Source: Opitutales bacterium | GTDB lineage: Bacteria; Verrucomicrobiota; Verrucomicrobiia; Opitutales; UBA953 | NCBI GenBank assembly: GCA_017546455.1 | Contig: JAFYWY010000068.1 | Location: 1 to 42,492 of the forward strand | Direction of reading: 5' to 3' | DNA length: 42,492 nucleotides | Shown here: positions 33,951 to 42,043 of the stretch, piece after piece | Layout of the letters: each line of letters starts with the position of its first letter | Position numbering within the stretch: position 1 is the first letter of the stretch | Made by a program: the position numbers and the translations under genes | The notes under the pieces: generated by a model | Told to the model about the DNA's origin: nothing | Database searches by the model: none | Seen by the model: only the letters and a program-made list of their open reading frames with translations

Positions 33951-34589
33951 ATGAAGCATCTCCCGAATATTTTAACGCTGTCGCGAATTCCCCTGCTATT
34001 CGTCATCGTCACGCTACTCTGCTTCCCGGTAAAATTCGGCGATACGCTCGCATTCGTTCTCTTTATGATCGCAGCCGTCTCCGACTGGCTCGACGGCTAC
34101 ATCGCGCGGAAAGTCGGCGCCGTCTCCAACTTCGGCAAGCTCATGGACGCGCTGACGGATAAAATCATCATGGTCGGACTCTTTGTTGCCCTGCTCGCCC
34201 TGCGCTGGAAGCTACCCGACGCCTACGGCAATGCCGCAAGCGAGCTCGAAACCCTGCTCCCGCAACACTGTATCCTGCTGGTTATGGTCATTATTTGTCG
34301 TGAATTCCTGATTACGGGTCTTCGCTTGGTCGCCGCCAGCAACGGAATCGTTCTCGCCGCGGAAAAGGCCGGGAAAATCAAGACCGCCTTACAGATGGTC
34401 TCCATGTCGCTGCTTTTGGCCGCCCAAGCACTCGCAACCGACTGGAATAATTTCCTTCCGACAGAGCTGATTGCGTGGGCGCGCGAACTCGGGCTTTGGA
34501 CCTTCTACGCTGCCGTTCTGCTGACGATTTACTCCGGAACCGGCTACCTCATCCGCAATCGCAAAATCTTTCTCGGCGACGCCGTATAA
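33951..34589 (+). CDS. pgsA: CDP-diacylglycerol--glycerol-3-phosphate 3-phosphatidyltransferase
   Basis: A 212-residue membrane enzyme that makes phosphatidylglycerophosphate. The CDP-alcohol phosphotransferase motif D-x2-D-G-x2-A-R-x8-G-x3-D-x3-D is complete: D45, D48, G49, A52, R53, G62, D66 and D70, in SDWLDGYIARKVGAVSNFG followed by KLMDALTDK. The N-terminus (MKHLPNILTLSRIPLL) is typical of PgsA. Further hydrophobic helices follow. The insertion around residues 95-105 (PDAYGNAASELETLLPQH) is longer than in E. coli. The pgpA gene, coding for the next enzyme of the pathway, starts five bases after its stop. Confidence 0.94.
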   Translation: MKHLPNILTLSRIPLLFVIVTLLCFPVKFGDTLAFVLFMIAAVSDWLDGYIARKVGAVSNFGKLMDALTDKIIMVGLFVALLALRWKLPDAYGNAASELETLLPQHCILLVMVIICREFLITGLRLVAASNGIVLAAEKAGKIKTALQMVSMSLLLAAQALATDWNNFLPTELIAWARELGLWTFYAAVLLTIYSGTGYLIRNRKIFLGDAV

Positions 34590-34594
34590 AAAAA

Positions 34595-35122
34595 ATGAGT
34601 TTCTTTCAATCCGCATCCGGACAAAAACTGCTCGCCGCCATCGCCACGCTCGGTCCCGTCGGCCGTCTGCTTCCCGCCCCGGGGACCTGGGGCTCGCTCC
34701 TCGGCGTCGTCTTCTATTATTACGCGTTCCAAAAAACGGGTCTTAATACGACGGAAACCCTCCTTCAATTCGTCATCTTCGCGGCTCTCCTCGTCGTTTG
34801 CGCCGTCCCAATTTGCGAAGCCGGGGAAAAAGTCCTCGGCAAGAGCGATCCGGGCGAAGTCAATTTTGACGAATTCGCCGTCATCCCTGTCTGCTTCGCC
34901 GGCCTCGGCAACGCAATCGACTGCGGACCCGCCGGAACGCTTTCGTGGCTGGCCGCCGGCTTTGTCCTCTTCCGCTTCTTCGACATCGTCAAGCCGTGGA
35001 AAATCAAAGAACTCCAAAAGCTCAAGGGCGGATTCGGAGTCGTTGCGGACGATTTCGCCGCCGCGCTCGCCACCTGCGCCTGCCTTTGGGCGGTCAACGG
35101 CATAATCTTAATTTTTAGCTAA
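34595..35122 (+). CDS. pgpA: Phosphatidylglycerophosphatase A
   Basis: A 175-residue membrane phosphatase that converts phosphatidylglycerophosphate to phosphatidylglycerol. It has the family motif PAPGTWGSLLGVV (residues 27-39) and the catalytic block SDPGEVNFDEFAV, where D85, D92 and E93 match the DxxxxxxDE metal-binding residues of PgpA. Hydrophobic helices surround both. I chose ATG 34595; the frame runs back to 34475, but that part overlaps pgsA and is not PgpA-like. Adjacent pgsA produces its substrate, and the short gap implies cotranscription. Confidence 0.92.
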   Translation: MSFFQSASGQKLLAAIATLGPVGRLLPAPGTWGSLLGVVFYYYAFQKTGLNTTETLLQFVIFAALLVVCAVPICEAGEKVLGKSDPGEVNFDEFAVIPVCFAGLGNAIDCGPAGTLSWLAAGFVLFRFFDIVKPWKIKELQKLKGGFGVVADDFAAALATCACLWAVNGIILIFS

Positions 35123-35171
35123 TTTTCCGCTCGCTTCGTCGGGCCCGAATTTATCATCATAAAAAATCAAT

Positions 35172-35702
35172 ATGGCAACCTCCTTTAATCGCAAAAAAAC
35201 ACGCGGAGCTTTCGGCTCCAACAAAATTCAACCGGTCGGCTACCACTATGAAGTCCTCTTGAACGAACGCGCCGAACCGCAGGTCGAACAGGTCCAAGAC
35301 CCGAATCGCCCGAACATCGCCAACATCATCATCGACTTCGCGCGTCCGCTCCTCGGCCAAGCCGGCGGCAACCACACCGCACTCAAGGGCGCCATGAACG
35401 TCGCCGTCCTCATTTGGAACGCGCTCGTCGAAGGCGATGCAGCCGTTGCCGCAGCCCGCGAAAAACTTCTTTCCCTGCCGGACGCTTCGGCGGAACAAAT
35501 CGACGAATTGCTGAAGACCATGCGCGAACGCCGCGAAGTCGTCGGCGGTTCCGGCATCAACCTGCTGGTCCGCAAGTTCGACCTCAACTTCACGAAACAC
35601 GGCATCAACTTCTCGGTTTCGACCATGCCGGGTTCCCGCATCGAAGGCGTCGAAAAATCGCCCCTGCTCTCAGCTCTCGGTTCCGCACCGAAAGCGGAAT
35701 AA
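35172..35702 (+). CDS. Conserved-looking hypothetical protein
   Basis: A 176-residue cytoplasmic protein I do not recognise. The N-terminus is basic (MATSFNRKKTRGAFGSNK). The middle is helical with hydrophobic and charged alternation (IIIDFARPLLGQAGGNHTAL, AMNVAVLIWNALVEGDAAVA, DELLKTMRERREVV). The C-terminal part is a beta-like segment (LLVRKFDLNFTKHGINFSVS). There is no signal peptide, membrane helix or catalytic motif. It starts 49 bases after pgpA, so it may be transcribed with pgsA-pgpA or from its own promoter. A terminator hairpin follows. Codon use and GC match the neighbours, so it is a real gene. Confidence 0.72.
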   Translation: MATSFNRKKTRGAFGSNKIQPVGYHYEVLLNERAEPQVEQVQDPNRPNIANIIIDFARPLLGQAGGNHTALKGAMNVAVLIWNALVEGDAAVAAAREKLLSLPDASAEQIDELLKTMRERREVVGGSGINLLVRKFDLNFTKHGINFSVSTMPGSRIEGVEKSPLLSALGSAPKAE

Positions 35703-35718
35703 AGTCTGTCGGGCAAGC

Positions 35719-35756
35719 AAACCGGAAGCTGCAAACGCAACTTCCGGTTTTTTGTT
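35719..35756 (+). terminator. Rho-independent terminator of the hypothetical gene
   Basis: AACCGGAAG / CTTCCGGTT (35721-35729 and 35742-35750) with a 12-base loop and a following T-run. Confidence 0.85.
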
Positions 35757-35774
35757 TCCTCCCATCCCGAGGCA

Positions 35775-35810
35775 CAAAAAAACGTCCCCGAAATCCGGAG
35801 ACGTTTTTTT
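35775..35810. terminator. Bidirectional rho-independent terminator
   Basis: CGTCCCCG / CGGAGACG (35783-35790 and 35796-35803) form an eight-pair stem with one wobble pair. It has A residues before and T residues after, and lies five bases beyond the Rrf2 gene stop. Confidence 0.8.
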
Positions 35811-35814
35811 AGCC

Positions 35815-36306
35815 TTAAGCTTCTTTGGCGGCCTTAGGCTTAGCCGCTTTCTTTTTAGTCGAGCAAGCCCGGCGAGCCTTTTTCGTCGGGCAAGCATCGG
35901 CTCCGCCCTTGGCGAGATCTTCCAAGGTCGTCGAACTCAGATAGCCCAGAACCAAATCGTTCAATTTTTCCCAAAACGGCAGCGTCGTACACTTTTCACG
36001 GAGCGGACAATTGTTTTCGGGAGTCGAAAGACAGGCCACCGGAGAAAGGCTGCATTCCGTCGCCGCCAAAATATCGGCGACCGTGTATTCTTTCGCCTTG
36101 CGCGTCAGGCAATAGCCGCCGTGCGCGCCGCGAACGCTTACCAGCAAATCGGCCTGGCAGAGGCGGATTACAATTTGTTCGAGATACTTAACAGAAATTT
36201 CCTGGCGTGCCGCGATTTCCTTAAGATTAATACAGGCATCGTCTCCGTGGCTGGCGAGGTCAATCATGAAGCGCAATGCGTAACGTCCTTTTGTCGAGAT
36301 AATCAT
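35815..36306 (-). CDS. Rrf2/IscR-family transcriptional regulator with Lys/Ala-rich tail
   Basis: A 163-residue regulator from ATG 36306 (MIISTKGRYALRFMIDLA, the standard Rrf2 start). The winged helix spans residues 1-80, with INLKEIAARQEISVKYLEQI as the helix-turn-helix and VRGAHGGYCLTRKA as the wing. Three cysteines, C92, C100 and C106, match the positions of the iron-sulfur ligands of IscR (C92, C98, C104), so it likely senses Fe-S status or redox/NO. The C-terminus is unusual: after the normal domain end near residue 133 there is a tail of about 30 residues rich in Lys and Ala (KKARRAC...KKKAAKPKAAKEA) with two further Cys. AAGGAG lies 13 bases before the start, farther than ideal. No isc/suf genes are nearby. 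Confidence 0.87.
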   Translation of the reverse strand: MIISTKGRYALRFMIDLASHGDDACINLKEIAARQEISVKYLEQIVIRLCQADLLVSVRGAHGGYCLTRKAKEYTVADILAATECSLSPVACLSTPENNCPLREKCTTLPFWEKLNDLVLGYLSSTTLEDLAKGGADACPTKKARRACSTKKKAAKPKAAKEA

Positions 36307-36443
36307 AGATTCACTTTTACTCCTTACGCTTTTATTGATACAAAACTTTTCCGATAGAATCAATCAATTTTATACATCTTCTAAAAAAAACGTTCCCGAG
36401 CGCCTAAAAACGCGCTAAACTCGGAGGATAATTTTTGTGAACG

Positions 36444-39353
36444 ATGCCCCCTAAAACAACATCCGAGAAAAATTTGTGGCAACGCCTTCCCGTCCGCTGG
36501 CGGGTAATTTTCATGATCGCCGCCCTCATCGGCGCCTCCTACGCCGTGCGTCACGCATTCCCGATGACACCCTCGCTACGCGACGGACAGACATTCGCGG
36601 ACATCAAGGCGCTCAGTGTGGAAACCGTTTTCGAAACTCCCGACGCCGCGGAAAAAGCCATCTCGCCGCAAAACCGGAAGAAAATTGCCGAAGCGACCAA
36701 GGACAAACCGCGCAAAGCGCGCGTCAGCGGCGTTTACGTTTCCAAGCTCGTGGAAACCGGCGAAAATGTCCGCATCGCCTACAAAGAATTTCGCAACACG
36801 GAACCGACGCCCTACGCCCGACCCGACAAAACGCCGGCAGAAGAGGCTTCGGCAAAAGAAAAAGCGGAAAGGCTGCTCCACGACTCCATTGACGCCGCTA
36901 AGAAAGTTTGGAAAGACCTGACGAGCGAAAATCAGGCCCCCGTGCTCCTAATTCACGGCGTAGGCAGTGACGGCTCGCAGCTCGATGCGCTTGCGGAAGC
37001 GCTCGTACAGCAAGGCGTTGAACGCGTCATCGTTCCCGACCTTCCGGGCGCCGGAGCCAGCCAACGCGAACTCGACGACTACTCGATCGAAGCTTCCGCC
37101 GGCATGCTCTACGCCCTGCTCGACAAGTTGGAGATTCCGGCGGTGAACGTCCTCGGTTTCGGCGAAGGCGGCGGCGTTGCCGTTTTCATGGCCCACCAGC
37201 AGGCGATGCGCGTCAAATCCCTCGCTCTCGTTTCCTCCGTCGGGGCTCAGGAATTTGAGCTGCTCGGCAATCATATCGTCAACAAAATCGTTTACACGTT
37301 CCATTTGGGCTTTTTCAAAATCGCGCAGGACGTGCTCCCGCACTTCGGTCTGATGGATCGCGGCAATATCAACAAAGCCTATGCACGCGTGCTTTGGGAT
37401 TCCGATATCAGCGAATTGAAAAAATATATCCGCGAATGGAACGGACCGACCTACATCGCACACGGGAAAGACGATTTACTCGCCTCGTTCGCCTCGGCGC
37501 AATATTCCGCCGCACTTGCCCCGCAAGCCCAAACTTATTTCTGCGACGGAGGCCACTACGCCCCGCTGGACAACACGCAAGCTCTTGCCGACAACTACGC
37601 GAATTTCCTCAAGCAGCTGGACACCCCGGCTAAAATCAAAAAGCTCTCCCGTACGGAACAATCCGTACCCGCCGACGGCAATTACACTTATCCGACGATT
37701 GAACCCGCCGGCGGTGCGCGCGTCGTTGTCCTCATGCTCATCATTTTGGTCTGCACCTTCGTCGCGGAAGACCCTACCTGCCTCGCTGCAGGCTTGCTCG
37801 TCGCCCAAGGCCTCATCGGCTTCATCCCCGCTTGCGTTGCCTGCCTTGTCGGCATTTTCATCGGCGACTTGGTGCTCTACCTCATCGGCCGCTTCCTCGG
37901 ACGCCCGATTCTGCGCAAGCCGCCGCTGAAGTGGCTCGTCTCGGAACAGCAAATCGACGAAATGTCGGAGCGCTTTTCCAAGAACCCGAAAGGCCTGGCG
38001 CTCATCGTCTCGTCACGCTTCATCCCCGGCTCCCGCGTCCCGACCTTCGTCGCTGCCGGCATCATGAAGCTGGACTGGCATAAGCTGATTTTCCTCTTCT
38101 TCATTGCCGCCGCGCTCTGGACGCCGCCGCTGATTCTGCTCGCGGAATACGTCGGCGCCAGCGTCATCGAGCAATTCAAGGAATGGCACCACAACGCCGC
38201 CTGGATTGTCATCGGCGCCATTCTCGCGCTGTATCTGATCAGCCACTACATCATCCCCGCGTTTACCTGGCGCGGCCGCCGCCGCCACGTCATGACGCGC
38301 CGCCAAATCACGCGCCACGAATTCTGGCCGCATTTTATTCTGAACTTCCCGGTTCTCTTCCAATTCCTCTGGCTCGGCATCGTCTATCGCTCGTTCACCG
38401 TCTTCACGCTCGCCAATCGTGCATTCGGCCCCGACGGCGGCATTCCCGCAGCCTCCAAATTCGATATCTATAAAAAATTCCTCGGGACGAGCTCCGTCGG
38501 CGTAAAGACCGTCCGCATTCCCGCCGAAAAAAATTTGGATACGCGCTGGGAAAACGCGCTGAAAGTGCTTAAGCGGGAACAAATCGACTTCCCCTGCATC
38601 ATCAAGCCGGAAATCGGCGACGGCGGGATCGGCGTGTATGTCGCACCATCCGCCGCACACCTGCGCGCCTGGCTCGATGCGAATGTGGATGATGCCGTGG
38701 CACAGGAATACATCAGCGGCAACGAATACGAAGTTATCTGGGCACGCCGCCCGGGACGCAAGGAAGGCCAAATCCTCTCCGTCATTCAGAAAGATTTCGT
38801 CCGCGTCAAAGGCGACGGCGAACGTAAACTGGAAGACCTCATTTGGGCGGACGACCACGGCGTCTGCAACGGCAAGCTTTTCTCGAAGCAGAACTTCCGC
38901 AAAGCGGACATGGTGCTTGAACCCGGGAAATATTATCCCTTGGCTCCGACCGGTTCCCGCATTCGCGGCGCACGTTTCATCGCGCGTCCGGAACTGCGCG
39001 CAGGAACACTCTCGAAGGCCATCGACGCCCTCGCCGATGCCTGCGGTGAAGTCCACTACGTCTGCCTCGACATCCGTGCGGCGAGCGACGAAGCGCTTTC
39101 CAACGGCGAAGCCATCCGCATCACGAGCGTCAAAGGTGCCGGCGCTATTTCCTCCGTACTCTACGACGGCTATGTACGCATGGGCAAGGCCTACTCCGTC
39201 ATCTACAAGCAGATGAATTTCTGCTTCTCCGTAGGCGCCGAATTACGGGACGACCACCACGTCCGGGCCGGTATCTCGGCATGGAAACTCTTCGAGATCT
39301 GGGGTACGGCCCGCGGCCGCTCCGACAACTACGTCAAGGAACCGGCGGAATAG
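36444..39353 (+). CDS. Fusion protein: degenerate alpha/beta-hydrolase + DedA membrane domain + ATP-grasp-like domain
   Basis: A 969-residue three-part membrane protein. A signal anchor at about residues 19-38 leads to a soluble alpha/beta-hydrolase domain (about 160-395). There the nucleophile elbow reads GFGEGG, with G240 where the catalytic Ser is expected (GxSxG), while D343 (HGKDD) and H371 (GGHYAP) are kept. A DedA domain follows (about 425-605), with acidic residues E442 and D443 and the motif SSRFIPGSRVPTFVAAG containing R525 and R531. A basic stretch (about 610-625) and one more hydrophobic segment lead to an ATP-grasp-like domain (about 680-960), with CIIKPEIGDGGIGVYV (K721) and AQEYISGNEYEV (E755). 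By eye its late metal-binding E-x-N motif is replaced by S895-V-K897. By topology the hydrolase part should face the periplasm and the ATP-grasp part the cytoplasm. Function unknown. Confidence 0.8.
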   Translation: MPPKTTSEKNLWQRLPVRWRVIFMIAALIGASYAVRHAFPMTPSLRDGQTFADIKALSVETVFETPDAAEKAISPQNRKKIAEATKDKPRKARVSGVYVSKLVETGENVRIAYKEFRNTEPTPYARPDKTPAEEASAKEKAERLLHDSIDAAKKVWKDLTSENQAPVLLIHGVGSDGSQLDALAEALVQQGVERVIVPDLPGAGASQRELDDYSIEASAGMLYALLDKLEIPAVNVLGFGEGGGVAVFMAHQQAMRVKSLALVSSVGAQEFELLGNHIVNKIVYTFHLGFFKIAQDVLPHFGLMDRGNINKAYARVLWDSDISELKKYIREWNGPTYIAHGKDDLLASFASAQYSAALAPQAQTYFCDGGHYAPLDNTQALADNYANFLKQLDTPAKIKKLSRTEQSVPADGNYTYPTIEPAGGARVVVLMLIILVCTFVAEDPTCLAAGLLVAQGLIGFIPACVACLVGIFIGDLVLYLIGRFLGRPILRKPPLKWLVSEQQIDEMSERFSKNPKGLALIVSSRFIPGSRVPTFVAAGIMKLDWHKLIFLFFIAAALWTPPLILLAEYVGASVIEQFKEWHHNAAWIVIGAILALYLISHYIIPAFTWRGRRRHVMTRRQITRHEFWPHFILNFPVLFQFLWLGIVYRSFTVFTLANRAFGPDGGIPAASKFDIYKKFLGTSSVGVKTVRIPAEKNLDTRWENALKVLKREQIDFPCIIKPEIGDGGIGVYVAPSAAHLRAWLDANVDDAVAQEYISGNEYEVIWARRPGRKEGQILSVIQKDFVRVKGDGERKLEDLIWADDHGVCNGKLFSKQNFRKADMVLEPGKYYPLAPTGSRIRGARFIARPELRAGTLSKAIDALADACGEVHYVCLDIRAASDEALSNGEAIRITSVKGAGAISSVLYDGYVRMGKAYSVIYKQMNFCFSVGAELRDDHHVRAGISAWKLFEIWGTARGRSDNYVKEPAE

Positions 39354-39369
39354 CCCGTTCCGAATAAAC

Positions 39370-39405
39370 GAAAAGCGCTCCCGAACCATCACGGGAGCGT
39401 TTTTC
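39370..39405. terminator. Bidirectional rho-independent terminator
   Basis: CGCTCCCG / CGGGAGCG (39376-39383 and 39392-39399) form the stem, flanked by A-rich and T-rich stretches, between the convergent fusion gene and PEP-CTERM gene. Confidence 0.85.
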
Positions 39406-39414
39406 GTACAGGTG

Positions 39415-40476
39415 TTAAGCTTTAATCCTTCTCCGGCGTCTGCCCGTTGCCATCACCACGGCCAGACTTCCGGCGAGAAGCCCGAAGCTCGACGGCTCCG
39501 GAATCGCCGCCAAGGTCCACCCCATCGCTTCCAACAAAAGCAGTTCGTGCTCGTTCAATTCACGGCGAATGGTGCCGTTAGCGATCGCGTAATACATCAG
39601 CGCATCCCCGTCCCTGCCCTCCGCAGTCTCCAAGTGAGCCATCGAAGAGCCGTCATCGTGCAAGGCGGGATTGTAAACCTCCAGGAAAGAAAGCTCCGTT
39701 TCGCCGACTTTCAGAAAATACTCTTTGCCCGGCGCGTAAGTCTCCGTCGCGGAATAGGCCGTCCAGCCGGGAACCGCTGCAACATCCTGAGCCTCGAACA
39801 GATTAGTAACCTCGCCGCTACCGTCCTTACTCGCAATCAGACTGTCGAATGTCGTAATCAGCGCAAACGAGGCTTCCAGTGTATTCAAAACGCGCCAGCC
39901 CGTTTCGGTACACAGCGTATTAAATCCCATGATGTGACCGATCTCGTGCGTCAGCACACTCTGCAGATCGTACTGATTACTCCGGATTCCGCTCGTCGAT
40001 TCTCCGTAATAGTAATCGGCATCTTTAGAAAGTACGACCAGGGCGCGGGTTTCATTGCTCGAGTAATTGTACAGATTGCCGGTACCGGAAGTATTCCGCA
40101 GAGTCGCCTCCGCCCCGGAAAGCGTCAACCCGGAATACGGATCAAAGTACCAGGCATCCGCCGCACCGCCGAGCGCCCTCGGACCGAGGTCTTCCCAAAT
40201 GAAGACGATCTCGACACGCTCCGTCGCCTCGGTCGTAATGAGGCTGTTCCAGTAATTAAGCGAGCGTTCGACACAACTTCGCATCTCCTCACTCCAATCC
40301 TGCGCGCCCGTGTAATTGCCGTAATGAGCGGAACTGAGCTGATCCCCGCTCCCGTAAAAAGAGATGTTAAAATTTCCGCAACTAAGCGTTTCAATTGCCG
40401 CCGGCGCGGAAAGCGCTCCGCCTAAACCCGCAAATATCAGGAAAGCGCTTATTGGTTTTGAGGTATTTCCGAGCAT
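39415..40476 (-). CDS. PEP-CTERM-sorted zinc metalloprotease-like protein
   Basis: A 353-residue exported protein. It begins with a signal peptide (ISAFLIFAGLGGALSAPAA). The central domain has a zinc-binding motif LTHEIGHIMGFNT, with H177, E178 and H181; the position where metzincins have a third His or Asp is Thr, so the third ligand must come from elsewhere, as in other HEIGHxxGF proteases. A Met-turn-like DALMYY follows. The C-terminus is a PEP-CTERM sorting signal: IPEPSSF, a hydrophobic helix GLLAGSLAVVMA, then RRRRR. In Gram-negative bacteria such signals are processed by exosortase (EpsH) and tie proteins to the cell surface or exopolysaccharide. No exosortase gene is in the window. 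Confidence 0.87.
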   Translation of the reverse strand: MLGNTSKPISAFLIFAGLGGALSAPAAIETLSCGNFNISFYGSGDQLSSAHYGNYTGAQDWSEEMRSCVERSLNYWNSLITTEATERVEIVFIWEDLGPRALGGAADAWYFDPYSGLTLSGAEATLRNTSGTGNLYNYSSNETRALVVLSKDADYYYGESTSGIRSNQYDLQSVLTHEIGHIMGFNTLCTETGWRVLNTLEASFALITTFDSLIASKDGSGEVTNLFEAQDVAAVPGWTAYSATETYAPGKEYFLKVGETELSFLEVYNPALHDDGSSMAHLETAEGRDGDALMYYAIANGTIRRELNEHELLLLEAMGWTLAAIPEPSSFGLLAGSLAVVMATGRRRRRIKA

Positions 40477-40646
40477 GCGACAAACCTACAATCCTAATAG
40501 GAATTAAACAAGTCCATTTATCGAAACACATCATCCAACCCGCAAGTCATCCATAGGACACCCTTTTGCTCTTTTAAGCCGGTCGGCGACTACTTGAGGC
40601 CGCCTTACCTAGGACAAAGAGATTTTTGATTCTTCTGAAATTTTTC

Positions 40647-41516
40647 CTAAAACGGCAAATCTTCCGAGAAATCTTCACGCAGGGAAAAGTCAGATTTCGC
40701 ATGGAGGAGTGGCGGGAGCCTCAGCTTTCTTCGAAAAGTATCCGCTGTTCCAAAATTCAGAATCTCGATTTTGCGCTTTTGTGACATTTCCAAGAATCTC
40801 GCTTCGCGCTCAATCCCGAGAAAACGGCGATTTAACAGATTTGCCGCAATTCCCGTCGTTGCGCTCCCCGAAAACGGGTCAAGCACCCACGCACGCTCCC
40901 GTGTCGAAGCAAGCATAATACGCGATAAAAGCGAAAGCGGTTTTTGCGTCGGATGCTTGCCGCAGGATTTTTCCCAAGGAGCAATTGCCGGTAAATTCCA
41001 AACGTCACGCATCTGAGTCCCGCCGTTGAGTTCCCGCATGAGCTCGTAGTTGAAATAATGCGGAACTTTATCGCTCTTTCGGGCCCAAACGACAAACTCA
41101 CTCGAATGCGTAAAATAGCGACAGGACAAATTCGGTGGAGGATTAGTCTTCGCCCAAGTTACAACATTGAGAATTTTAAAGCCCTGCTCTTTTAGGATTT
41201 TCGCAACAGAAAAAATATTGTGATAAGTGCCGCTAATCCAAATCGTTCCCGAAGGAGTCAGCTTTTTACGCGCTTCCGAAATCCATTCCCGCGTGAACGC
41301 TTCATCCGCCTCCCCACCGCGGGAACGGTCCCAATCACCCTTATTTACGGAAACAACTTTCCCTGACTGAACGGAAATACCGTCGTTCGAAAGAAAATAA
41401 GGCGGATCCGCAAAAATCATGTCGAATTCGAAATCAAACGAACGCAGAACATCGACACAATCTCCCTGCAAAAGCGTAAAATCCCTATCCGGCGACTTGT
41501 AAAAATGCGGAATCAT
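40647..41516 (-). CDS. DNA adenine methyltransferase, beta class (second methylase of a GATC system)
   Basis: A 289-residue DNA methyltransferase. Motif IV is FADPPYFLSNDG near the N-terminus (residues 37-40 DPPY) and motif I is LDPFSGSATTGIAA near residue 220, an order typical of the beta class, together with KHPTQKPLSLLSR. It resembles DpnA/MboC-type methylases that modify the adenine in GATC, including single-stranded DNA. I chose ATG 41516, which overlaps the endonuclease stop as ATGA (41513-41516); an in-frame upstream start at 41552 would overlap the endonuclease further. It is the last gene of the cassette. Confidence 0.9.
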   Translation of the reverse strand: MIPHFYKSPDRDFTLLQGDCVDVLRSFDFEFDMIFADPPYFLSNDGISVQSGKVVSVNKGDWDRSRGGEADEAFTREWISEARKKLTPSGTIWISGTYHNIFSVAKILKEQGFKILNVVTWAKTNPPPNLSCRYFTHSSEFVVWARKSDKVPHYFNYELMRELNGGTQMRDVWNLPAIAPWEKSCGKHPTQKPLSLLSRIMLASTRERAWVLDPFSGSATTGIAANLLNRRFLGIEREARFLEMSQKRKIEILNFGTADTFRRKLRLPPLLHAKSDFSLREDFSEDLPF

Positions 41517-42043
41517 TTTCTCCTGTCCGAAACCGGTAATCCCAACTTCCAAAGCGGGATATGCTCAAAATAGTAAGAGCAGTCTACGCTAATAATGTAA
41601 TCAAGAACATCCTTGTATTCCGGCTTTCGGAACCACTCACCCAACAAATAAATGTACTCAACATCAATGTTTGCCGGAGCCAAAAGCTTCCTGTACTGCT
41701 TTTTCTTAAAATCGCATGTTTGAAGTTTTTCATCGACGGAACCTGCGACCTGTTGAAATTTACACTCAATAATGTAAAGCGTACTGCGAATAATTATAAA
41801 AATACTATCATCGGGAAGTAACTTCTTAGAAATGCATTCACGCCAATTAATGCGAAGTTCGTCCAAGAACTTGTAAAAAGCATGTTTCTTAAAAATTCTG
41901 GCAATTTTCTTGCCCTCGAAAAAAACATCTCCGGCCTTCACAACATAACCTTCGTATCCCTGAAGAAATGTCGCCAAATCCGTTTTCCCCTCAAACGCCA
42001 ATCCCGTTTTGGTATTCCCGCCTCCGACGCCACCCTTAATCAT
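41513..42043 (-). CDS. Putative type II restriction endonuclease (PD-(D/E)XK type)
   Basis: A 176-residue protein between two DNA methylase genes. It starts with a Gly-rich segment GGVGGGNTKTGLAFEGKTDL seen in several restriction enzymes, from memory. A likely PD-(D/E)XK core is DDSIFIIIRSTLYIIECKFQ with D79, E93 and K95, followed by GSVDEKLQTC. The arrangement methylase-endonuclease-methylase matches the MboI system (mboA-mboB-mboC), so GATC specificity is inferred from the neighbours, not from this protein. It is shorter than MboI and DpnII (about 280 residues), so it is probably a different endonuclease type. The sequence is visibly more AT-rich than the core genes, suggesting horizontal transfer. 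It overlaps both neighbours by a few bases. Confidence 0.72.
   Translation of the reverse strand: MIKGGVGGGNTKTGLAFEGKTDLATFLQGYEGYVVKAGDVFFEGKKIARIFKKHAFYKFLDELRINWRECISKKLLPDDSIFIIIRSTLYIIECKFQQVAGSVDEKLQTCDFKKKQYRKLLAPANIDVEYIYLLGEWFRKPEYKDVLDYIISVDCSYYFEHIPLWKLGLPVSDRRK

Noticed and set aside
33878-34012. Longer N-terminus for CoaD starting at 34012
   Set aside because: It would overlap the start of divergent pgsA and adds 45 residues absent from the family.
36390-36425. Hairpin-like sequence upstream of the fusion gene as a riboswitch or attenuator
   Set aside because: Only a short imperfect inverted repeat is visible, with no T-run and no known aptamer pattern.
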